A stretch of DNA of 8,783 bases from Trueperaceae bacterium (lineage in GTDB: Bacteria > Deinococcota > Deinococci > Deinococcales > Trueperaceae), in the NCBI GenBank assembly GCA_024636105.1, contig JAGXHO010000024.1:1-8783 (forward strand). Reading direction: 5' to 3'. The position numbers and the translations under genes are program-made. Positions 1-5,939 of this stretch are shown piece after piece (positions within the stretch are counted from its first letter, which is position 1; every line of letters begins with the position of its first letter). The notes under the pieces were generated by a model. It was not told the DNA's origin and searched no databases. It saw nothing but the letters and a program-made list of their open reading frames with translations.

Positions 1-63
1 AGGCTACCAGAACGGCGACGACGCTGTAAAGCGAAGGGCGCCGTCGGCATCGCCGCCCCGGCG

Positions 64-1079
64 TCAGGGATCCAATGCGCTCGCCGGCGGGTCCCCCTGG
101 CCCGGGTCCCCACCGAGGTCGTCCGGGACGTCGTCGGTGGGGTCCTCGGCCAGCGTGCGCTGCAGCCCGGCGAGCGCCGCGGAGAGAACGGGGTCGAGCT
201 CCGGGTCTGTGATCGCGTCGATCAGCTCCAGCGCCTCGACCGGGCCATCGCCACGGATGGGGACGTCCGGCGTGAGGCCCCAGCCGTCGATGCTGCGTCC
301 GTCGGGCAGCGACCACGCGAACGTCACCAGCCGCAGCTCGCCCCCGTCCGACAGCGCCACGCTGGTCTGACCCACCCCTTTGCCCGCCGTCACCGCGCCG
401 TACAGCCGCGCCCGGCCGTAGGTCTGGAGCGCGCCGGCGACGATCTCGGCCGTCGACGCGGTGGCGCCGTCGACGAGCACCGCGACCGGCAGCCCGACCG
501 CGTTGGGGTTGGCGAACCCGAGGGGCACCCGCGCCCGCGCGCCCGACCGGTACCCGAGGACGACGTCCGAGAGGAAGCGATCGAGCAGCTGCAACCCGGG
601 CAGCATGAGGCCGCCCCCGTTGCCGCGCAGATCGAGGATCAGCGCACGCGCGCCGCGCACGAGCAAGCCGTCGAGCTCGGTCGCGAAGCGCTCGCCGGCC
701 CGCTCGCTGTCGAACGACGTCACCCGCAGGTAGCCGAGATCGCCCAGGAGGCTCATGGCGACGACGTTCGGGTCGCGGCGCGCCTCCGCGTCCTTGGCCA
801 CCTCTTCCGGGCTCAAGTATCGGACGTACGGGTCTTCGGGCGCGCCCACAATCCGCGAAGGGCCCCTTCGAGCAGGCGCTCGGGATCGGCGTCGCCGCGG
901 TAGTCGCGCCGGATCGCGCGGTACGTCTCGAGGAGGGCCCGACCGGCCGGCTCCTCGAGCAACTCCGCCAGGGCCGGGTCGAAGCGCGGCGGCAGCTCCT
1001 GCGCTCTCCCCACCGCCCCCGCCGCCAGCAGCGTCCACAGGGCGACGAAGCGAGCGAGGGCAGCGGCGGATGCGTTCAC
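64..1079 (-). pseudogene. S41 family C-terminal processing peptidase (CtpA-like), frameshifted and lacking a PDZ domain
   Basis: This is a secreted serine peptidase of the CtpA/Prc (tail-specific protease) family, which acts in the cell envelope. The reading frame is split. The N-terminal part begins at a GTG at 1079 with a signal peptide (hydrophobic FVALWTLLAAGAVGRA, then QE) and runs through LLEGALRGL. The rest lies in another frame from about 850, starting VGAPEDPYVRYLSPEE. One missing base near 849-851 explains the break, since repair restores the family pattern ALRGLVGAxEDPYxxYLSPEE. The repaired protein is about 338 residues, short for the family. The catalytic pair is intact: Ser209 in TASTAEIVAGALQ and Lys234 in AGKGVGQT, 25 residues apart as in E. 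coli Prc. LDLRGNGGG (149-157) and GWGLTPDVPI are also present. The PDZ domain expected after YLSPEE is absent. The C-terminus is acidic and Gly/Pro-rich. GGAGG lies only 1 nt before the GTG, so the start is uncertain; a GTG at 1097 is an alternative. Family assignment is firm. Whether the break is biological or a sequencing error cannot be told from here. Confidence 0.85.
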
Positions 1080-1154
1080 ACCTCCACCATGCCGCACGGC
1101 GGCCGGTGCAGACGCGGCGCGCGACACACATGCCCGGACCTCCGCCCGGACGGG

Positions 1155-1160
1155 TAGCCT
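1155..1160 (+). promoter_or_regulatory. Possible -10 element of a leaderless promoter for the MazG-like gene
   Basis: TAGCCT fits TANNNT and lies 5 nt before the ATG at 1166. No Shine-Dalgarno sequence precedes that ATG. Deinococcus species are known to use many leaderless transcripts with TANNNT at this distance. I see no matching -35 hexamer, and a six-base match with three fixed positions is weak, so this is only a candidate. It lies in the 86-base gap between the divergent S41 and MazG-like genes, which must hold promoters for both. Confidence 0.3.
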
Positions 1161-1165
1161 GCGCC

Positions 1166-1504
1166 ATGACCCTCGATGACTACCAACAAGGCGCGCTGCG
1201 CACCGCGCGCTACCCGGACGCCGTGCGCGTGCTTTACCCCACCCTCAAGCTCGCCGGCGAGGCCGGCGAGGTGGCCGAGAAGCTCGGCAAGCTCATGCGC
1301 GATGCCGGCTGGACCCCTGGCACCCCGTTCGAGCCCGCCCAGCGCGACGCCTTGGTGAAGGAACTCGGCGACGTGCTCTGGTACGTCGCGGTGCTGGCAC
1401 GCGATCTCGACGTGCCGCTCGAAGAGGTGGCGCAGGCGAACCTCGCGAAGCTGGCCGACCGCGCCGCGCGCGGCGTGATCGGCGGGTCGGGGGACGAGCG
1501 CTGA
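1166..1504 (+). CDS. MazG-like nucleoside triphosphate pyrophosphohydrolase
   Basis: This small, 112-residue, all-alpha protein belongs to the MazG-like NTP pyrophosphohydrolase superfamily, which cleaves (d)NTPs to (d)NMP and pyrophosphate using Mg2+. The metal-binding pattern is visible: EAGE at 32-35, followed by EVAEK, and ELGD at 66-69 in VKELGDVLWYVAVLA. The length fits a single-domain MazG-like protein, not full MazG with two domains. The ATG at 1166 is chosen because the protein begins directly with the family-like MTLDDYQQGALRTA. The frame is open further upstream, but only through sequence antisense to the S41 gene. It diverges from the S41 gene and converges on the reductase gene. 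The substrate (canonical dNTP or a damaged nucleotide) cannot be read from the sequence. Confidence 0.88.
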   Translation: MTLDDYQQGALRTARYPDAVRVLYPTLKLAGEAGEVAEKLGKLMRDAGWTPGTPFEPAQRDALVKELGDVLWYVAVLARDLDVPLEEVAQANLAKLADRAARGVIGGSGDER

Positions 1505-1534
1505 GCGACCCCCGTCGTCGCTCGAGGCGATCCA

Positions 1535-1576
1535 TGCGCAGCGCGGGCGGCCATCGAGCCGCCCGCGGCGCGCGCA
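1535..1576. terminator. GC-rich hairpin between convergent genes, likely bidirectional terminator
   Basis: A perfect 10-bp stem pairs 1542-1551 with 1558-1567 around a 6-base loop. Outer pairing of TGCGC (1535-1539) with GCGCA (1572-1576) extends it. It lies between the stop codon of the MazG-like gene (1504) and that of the reductase gene (1599), where a terminator serving both strands is expected. No T-run follows on either strand, so it is not a textbook intrinsic terminator. Confidence 0.5.
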
Positions 1577-1598
1577 TCGGTTCAAGGCGCGGTTCGCC

Positions 1599-4500
1599 TC
1601 ACCCGCACTTGCTGTAACCACACGAGGGGCATTTCATGCAACCCTCCTCGAAGCGCAAGGGCGCACCGCAGTCCGGGCACCCCTTGCCGCGCTGCAGCAG
1701 GTTCTCGACGCCGGCGGTCTCGAGCGCCACGGCGATCAGGTCGGCGCGGCTGGCGACCAGACGCCCCTCGTACGAGCCGTACATGCCGCCGTTGATGCCG
1801 CGCAGGGTCCTGACCAGCGCCTCGGCGGGGACGCCGTACTGCAGCGCGATCGAGACCACGCGACCGAGCGCTTCGGAGTCCGCGTTGGCCTCGTCGCCGG
1901 CCTTGCCGCTCGTGATGAACACCTCGACGGGCAAGCCGTCCTGCTTGTTCACCGTGACGTAGAAGCCGCGCTTCTCGCCGCTCGGGAGGGTGAGCTTGAC
2001 CGCGTCGGTGAAGCCGGTCAGACGGGTGGGGCGATCGAACAGCGGCTCGCTCGGCAGCCGCTCGAAGCCCATCGGCGCCCGCACCGGCACCTCGGCGGTC
2101 TTGGGGGGCGTAGTGGTGGCCTGTGCTTCGGCCTGGACGGGCCCTTTCGCGTCCTTCGTGCCCTCCTGGGCGCCGTCCTTCTTCTTGGACGAGGTCGAGA
2201 GCACCTGGAACTGACGGGAGCCGTCGCGGTAGACCGTGATGCCTTTGCACCCAGTGTCGAACGCCAGGCTGTAGGCCTCGTGCACGTCGTGCACGGTCGC
2301 CTCGTTGGGCAGGTTGATCGTCTTGCTGATCGAGTTCGCCACCATCTCGCCGCCGGCGTCGAAGGCGCTCTGCACCGTGCCCTGCATCCGAACGTGATCG
2401 GCCGGTGCGATGTCGTGCGCGCACACCAGCACCGCCTTCACGTCGTCGGGGATGAAGTCGAGGCCCTGGACGCTGCCGTGCCGGTCCTGCACCGCCTGCA
2501 CGACCTTCTCCCAGTCCCAAGCGCCGTCCTTGGCGTAGTCGGGGTGCGGGGCGTGGCGGTCGAGCAGTTCCTGGAAGAGCGGCGCGATGAGCGCCGCGTA
2601 GCTCGTACCGATCTTGCGGTACGTGAACGGCGCGAAGATCGGCTCGACGCCCGAGGAGACGCCCATGAGCATGCTCGTGGTGCCCGTGGGGGCCACGGTC
2701 AGCAGCGCCACGTTGCGGCGCGGGGCGCCGAGCGAGGACTGATGGAACCCGGGGAACGCGCCGCGCTCCTCAGCCAACTCGCGGCTCGCGTCGGTGGCGG
2801 CCTCGCGCAGGTGCGTGATCATCTCGTGGACCGCGCTCCGGCCCTCGTCGCTGTCGTAGCGGAAGCCCATGCGGATGAGCGCATCCGCGAGGCCCATGAT
2901 GCCGAGCCCCAGCCGGCGCAGGTAGTGGCTCATCTCGCGGTTGTCCTCGAGCGCGAACTTGTTGACCTCGAGGACGTCGTCGAGGAAGCGCACCGTGGTG
3001 GCGACGTCGGCGCGGAACGCATCCACGTCGAACCCGTCGAGGCCGACGCGCTCGTCGCGCACGTACGCGGCGAGGTTGATCGCGCCCAGGTCACAAGGTT
3101 CCCCGGGAAACAATGGGATTTCACCGCATGGATTCGTGGCGAAGATTTCTCCCAAGGACGCGCGCATGGGGTTGAACTCGTTGATGCGATCGACGTAGAT
3201 CAGCCCGGGCTCGCCCGTCTGCCAGGCGTGCTGGGCGATCTCCCAGAGGGTTCCCTGCGGGCCCTCGCTGCGGGCACGGCGCATGAAGTCGTCGGTGACG
3301 AGTACCGAGATGTTGAAGGTGCTGATGTCGCCCTCGGCCTGCTCGCGCTCCAGGTCCTTCGAGGTGATGAAGTCGTGCACGTCGGGGTGCGTGATCGACA
3401 GGGTCGCCATGCCGGCGCCGCGGCGGGTGTTGTGGGTCACGAAGCCGCCAGCGAGGTAGGTCTTGTTCTCGTCGACCGAGAGGTCGAGGGTCAACGACCG
3501 GCCGGCCTCCTCGACCGAGTGCACGGGGACGTAGTACTCGTCGTAGGCGAGCTCGGGTAGACGCTCGGCCACGACCGGATCGGTCCTGAGGCGGTCGTAG
3601 GCCGTCGCCGTCAGATTGCGCTCGCCGCGCACGTACCTCGAGAGCGTCTTGCGCGCTCCCGTGTACGGCGACGGACGCCCTTTGGCGCCGGCCGGCAACG
3701 CCGCCAGCACGCCGCCGAGGAGCGCCTCGGCGTGCGGCAGGATCCAGGATTTCTCGCGCCCTTCGTCGGGCACGTGATGACCCATCGCCTCGAGGCGCGA
3801 GCCCGCCATCGCACCGACGCGCTCGATGTACCGGGCGAGGCCCTTGGCGCTCACGACCCGAACGTGGTGGATCGCATGCCGCGAGTACCGGTCGAGGCGG
3901 CTGCCGACGACCCGCCCCTTGGTCGGGATTCCCAACCCAGCCAGCATCGTCGCCACGTCCTCCGCGAGCACGGCGGAGGCGGTGCTCAACGACGGCATCC
4001 CGTGGGAGAGCGTACCGTCGGCCTCGAACAGGCCGCAAAGGAAGGCGCCGACGACCGGCCGCGGGGCCATCCGGATCGCCTTGGGAATGCTGAGGCCACG
4101 GGCCTTCCCCTTGGCGAGGCCGTTCGCCCCGAGCCAGGCGATCAGGTGCGACGCCTTCGTCACGAACACGACGCTGGCGTCGTCCGGCTTCTGCTCGGTC
4201 GCGACGTCGAGACCGAAGAGTTCGGCGAAGAGCTTCGGCGCCTCGTCGATCATCGGCGAACCGTGAGCGACCGCGAGGCCCACCCGATCCGCCGTGACGA
4301 AGCCATCGCCCCACAAGTACCCGAGGAAGAACGCGAGCCGCTCGTTCACGACCTCGGGCATGCGGATGGGCGTCGCGTTGTGGTGGGGCAGGTCGACCGG
4401 CTGCAGGACGACCGGCGCGCCCGTGTGCTGATCGAGCACCTGGATCGCCTGATCACCCGCGTGCAGCTCGTCGAGGCGCACCCAATCGCGCCGACCGTCC

Positions 4501-5603
4501 TGCCGCATCACCTTGATCCGATGGTTGGCCGTGCCACGCAGGGTCTGGCCGTTCTCGAGCGTGACGCGCAGCGTCGGGGCGTTGCCGTTGTTGAACCCTC
4601 TCGGGCTGTCCTTCCAGCCCTCGTCGGTCGCCACCTTGAGGTGGTGGTCCTGCCACCCCATCTGGTGCGCGTCGACGATCTCGGAGAGGCGCAACGTGCC
4701 TCGGCTCGTCGGCACGAGCGTATCGGGGTGCAGGCACCCCCCTTGCCGGATCGCTCGGAGCGTGGGCGCGAAGACGTACCGCAGCGTCGCCACCGGCCCC
4801 GCGTACTCGGCGCCGCCGAGCGCGGCCCAGCGCGCGAAGTTCTCGAAGACCTCGACGGCGAACGACGACGGGCCGCTCGACGTGCCGCCCGAGCCGTTGA
4901 CCGGCGTGCCCTCGGCGCGCAGCGAGCTCAGGTCGAGCAGCAGGTCCTCGCCGGCGAGCAGCGTGGTGACCAGCTGGGCGGCCGAAGCCCAGATGCTCTC
5001 CACGGAGTCGCCCACCTGCACCACGGGCACGCCGGTCGGGGCCTCGTGGTACTCGACGAAGCGCGCCGCCCGGTAGCCGCGGGTCGTGTACGAGCCGTGC
5101 ACGAGGTCGAGGAAGGTGCCGTCGCGGACCTTCTCGTAGTCGGGGTGGCTGGGCGCGATGGTCAGGTAGAGCCGGCCCACCGGCGCCGTGTAGTCGCGCT
5201 TGGGCGGGATCGGATCGAGGTTCAACCCGTTGCCGCCGCCCACCTTGGTGACCACCGCGAGCTTGGCCGCGAGCCGCAGCACCCACGGGTTGCCCCCCTC
5301 GATCTCGGGACGACCGTCCTGGACGAAGCAGTTGAGGACGTTCCCGTGCGTCGTCGCCGCACCCGCCAGCACCCGGCCCCCGGGGCAGAAGCGCTTGCCG
5401 ATCATCAGCTCGAAGAAGCGGTCGGCCTGGGCGACTCGGAGCTCCGCCGGCTCCGGCTGGGCCACCCAGTCGGCGACGCGGCGGAACATCGCCAGGAGGT
5501 CGGTGTCCGCCTCCTGGAAGTACTGCCGCTTCGCGATCGCGACCGCATGCGCGTCGAACGCGGCGAGAGCTTCGAGGTTGGGAACGGGTGCGACATCGGC
5601 CAC
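1599..5603 (-). CDS. nrdJ: Adenosylcobalamin-dependent (class II) ribonucleoside reductase with an in-frame intein
   Basis: This enzyme reduces ribonucleotides to deoxyribonucleotides using a B12-generated thiyl radical and needs no oxygen. The precursor is 1334 residues; removing the 436-residue intein leaves 898. Active-site motifs are present: redox Cys92 in NCFVQ, NPCGE with thiyl Cys826 and Glu828, and redox partner Cys837 in GEPCDLGAINL. The 11-residue gap between Cys826 and Cys837 matches other class II enzymes. PTGTTSM (972-978) and SSGVEPIF are the phosphate-binding region. A K/Q/T/P-rich linker (about 1134-1190) leads to a TSCPD domain (about 1190-1300). A zinc-ribbon-like tail carries six cysteines (1309, 1312, 1322, 1325, 1328, 1333) and probably also re-reduces the active site. 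The start is a GTG with AGAGGGG 9 nt upstream. The 336-base leader contains hairpins but no recognisable B12 box. The gene converges on the MazG-like gene. Identity is near certain. Confidence 0.96.
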   Translation of the reverse strand: MADVAPVPNLEALAAFDAHAVAIAKRQYFQEADTDLLAMFRRVADWVAQPEPAELRVAQADRFFELMIGKRFCPGGRVLAGAATTHGNVLNCFVQDGRPEIEGGNPWVLRLAAKLAVVTKVGGGNGLNLDPIPPKRDYTAPVGRLYLTIAPSHPDYEKVRDGTFLDLVHGSYTTRGYRAARFVEYHEAPTGVPVVQVGDSVESIWASAAQLVTTLLAGEDLLLDLSSLRAEGTPVNGSGGTSSGPSSFAVEVFENFARWAALGGAEYAGPVATLRYVFAPTLRAIRQGGCLHPDTLVPTSRGTLRLSEIVDAHQMGWQDHHLKVATDEGWKDSPRGFNNGNAPTLRVTLENGQTLRGTANHRIKVMRQDGRRDWVRLDELHAGDQAIQVLDQHTGAPVVLQPVDLPHHNATPIRMPEVVNERLAFFLGYLWGDGFVTADRVGLAVAHGSPMIDEAPKLFAELFGLDVATEQKPDDASVVFVTKASHLIAWLGANGLAKGKARGLSIPKAIRMAPRPVVGAFLCGLFEADGTLSHGMPSLSTASAVLAEDVATMLAGLGIPTKGRVVGSRLDRYSRHAIHHVRVVSAKGLARYIERVGAMAGSRLEAMGHHVPDEGREKSWILPHAEALLGGVLAALPAGAKGRPSPYTGARKTLSRYVRGERNLTATAYDRLRTDPVVAERLPELAYDEYYVPVHSVEEAGRSLTLDLSVDENKTYLAGGFVTHNTRRGAGMATLSITHPDVHDFITSKDLEREQAEGDISTFNISVLVTDDFMRRARSEGPQGTLWEIAQHAWQTGEPGLIYVDRINEFNPMRASLGEIFATNPCGEIPLFPGEPCDLGAINLAAYVRDERVGLDGFDVDAFRADVATTVRFLDDVLEVNKFALEDNREMSHYLRRLGLGIMGLADALIRMGFRYDSDEGRSAVHEMITHLREAATDASRELAEERGAFPGFHQSSLGAPRRNVALLTVAPTGTTSMLMGVSSGVEPIFAPFTYRKIGTSYAALIAPLFQELLDRHAPHPDYAKDGAWDWEKVVQAVQDRHGSVQGLDFIPDDVKAVLVCAHDIAPADHVRMQGTVQSAFDAGGEMVANSISKTINLPNEATVHDVHEAYSLAFDTGCKGITVYRDGSRQFQVLSTSSKKKDGAQEGTKDAKGPVQAEAQATTTPPKTAEVPVRAPMGFERLPSEPLFDRPTRLTGFTDAVKLTLPSGEKRGFYVTVNKQDGLPVEVFITSGKAGDEANADSEALGRVVSIALQYGVPAEALVRTLRGINGGMYGSYEGRLVASRADLIAVALETAGVENLLQRGKGCPDCGAPLRFEEGCMKCPSCGYSKCG
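3429..4736 (-). mobile_element. Intein with LAGLIDADG homing endonuclease inside nrdJ
   Basis: This self-splicing protein insert of 436 residues occupies precursor residues 290-725. It begins CLHPDTLVPTSRG (block A, Cys1) and ends YLAGGFVTHN (blocks F and G, penultimate His724 and terminal Asn725). The +1 residue is Thr726. Block B is GTANHRI (Thr358, His361). Splicing would join RQGG to TRRGAGMATL, restoring a conserved reductase motif. The endonuclease insert spans roughly residues 418-680 (3564-4352). It carries two LAGLIDADG helices, FFLGYLWGDG (Asp433) and FLCGLFEADG (Asp529), both with their acidic metal ligand, and a block-H-like segment near 539-562. An additional helical segment, TLSRYVRGERNLTATAYDRL (653-672), resembles a DNA-binding helix pair, but this is tentative. 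All splicing residues are present, so activity is expected; endonuclease activity is plausible. Confidence 0.96.
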
Positions 5604-5611
5604 GCTGGGGA

Positions 5612-5618
5612 CCCCTCT
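5612..5618 (-). promoter_or_regulatory. Ribosome binding site of nrdJ
   Basis: AGAGGGG lies 8 nt upstream of the GTG at 5603 and supports that start. It is followed by TCCCC, so GGGGTCCCC around the site is self-complementary. It sits 6 nt after the 12-bp hairpin at 5625-5660, close enough for the hairpin to affect ribosome access. Confidence 0.6.
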
Positions 5619-5624
5619 CGTGCA

Positions 5625-5660
5625 CCGAAGCCCAGGCGGCGAGCGGGACCTGGGCTTCGG
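5625..5660 (-). promoter_or_regulatory. Perfect 12-bp hairpin in the nrdJ leader
   Basis: On the minus strand CCGAAGCCCAGG (5660-5649) is exactly complementary to CCTGGGCTTCGG (5636-5625), with a 12-base loop. It ends 6 nt before the AGAGGGG ribosome binding site of nrdJ. No T-run follows on either strand, so a terminator is less likely than a structure controlling translation or mRNA stability. The function is inferred from position only. Confidence 0.5.
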
Positions 5661-5686
5661 ATCGGTACGCGTTGGTACCAGATCTT

Positions 5687-5748
5687 GTATGCCTCGTCCC
5701 CTTGGATACTAGATCCGGTGGACGGATCGTGCGGTTTCCGCCACATAC
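5687..5748 (-). promoter_or_regulatory. Possible structured cis-regulatory RNA in the nrdJ leader
   Basis: Reading the minus strand, GUAUG (5748-5744) can pair with CAUAC (5691-5687) and enclose two perfect hairpins. These are GCGG-AAA-CCGC (5741-5731) and GAUCCG-UCCAC-CGGAUC (5728-5712). A second GAUCCG at 5663-5658 could pair with the same CGGAUC and would then disturb the base of the hairpin next to the ribosome binding site. I do not recognise a known riboswitch class. The short stems could occur by chance in GC-rich DNA. Confidence 0.3.
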
Positions 5749-5781
5749 CCGACGTCCTCGCGGCTCGTGGGTCGGGGGTCT

Positions 5782-5793
5782 CCGCGATCGCGG
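5782..5793. repeat. 12-bp perfect palindrome CCGCGATCGCGG
   Basis: A self-complementary 12-mer about 180 bp upstream of the nrdJ start. It could be a dimeric regulator's operator or chance. No second copy was noticed nearby. Confidence 0.35.
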
Positions 5794-5939
5794 CGTAGGA
5801 GCCAGACTAGCATGGGCGCGCGGGGGCGTTGGGTGATCGGGTACCAGATGTGGTGCTCGGGATGAAAACGCACGCTACGGCTGGTACCGCCGCACCAGCC
5901 CACCGCCGTCAGGGACGCAGCGCCCGGATCCCTCCGGCC

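Larger units (their letters stand above)
5604..5939. other. 336-base intergenic region between purH and nrdJ
   Basis: No convincing gene was found on either strand. It holds the nrdJ leader with several hairpins (listed separately). GGTACC occurs three times (5674, 5840, 5883), and the first two belong to the 10-base repeat GGTACCAGAT. Just after the purH stop there is only a weak 5-bp hairpin (5924-5937), so no clear purH terminator is visible. The conserved B12-box of cobalamin riboswitches is not seen, nor a clear NrdR box. AT-richer hexamers such as TAGTAT (5706-5711, minus strand) could be -10 elements, but none has a good -35 partner. Confidence 0.6.

Noticed and set aside
1..63. A possible gene end or terminator beyond the S41 gene, with ACGGCG (12-17) facing CGCCGT (39-44).
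   Set aside because: The inverted repeat has a poorly paired centre, and the stretch is too short to show any gene. Nothing can be supported here.
840..860. Programmed -1 frameshifting joining the two halves of the S41 gene.
   Set aside because: No X-XXY-YYZ slippery heptamer and no obvious stimulatory structure. A missing base restores the family consensus exactly.
755..1165. An N-terminal extension of the MazG-like protein by 137 residues.
   Set aside because: It is antisense to the S41 gene and low complexity. The 112-residue protein from 1166 is a complete domain.
5405..5746. A minus-strand frame of 113 codons starting in the nrdJ leader and overlapping the nrdJ start in another frame.
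   Set aside because: No recognisable domain, and the nrdJ N-terminus at 5603 is well supported by its ribosome binding site. Leader hairpins explain the region equally well.
3732..5798. A 688-codon open frame on the plus strand, opposite nrdJ (and similar long frames at 2280-3560 and 5829-7010).
   Set aside because: They lie antisense to well-identified genes, are rich in Arg, His and Val from reverse-read GC-rich codons, and contain no recognisable motif. They are expected in DNA of this GC content.
5604..5939. A cobalamin riboswitch ahead of a B12-dependent enzyme.
   Set aside because: The conserved B12-box sequence is not present on the minus strand, and the visible hairpins do not match that architecture.
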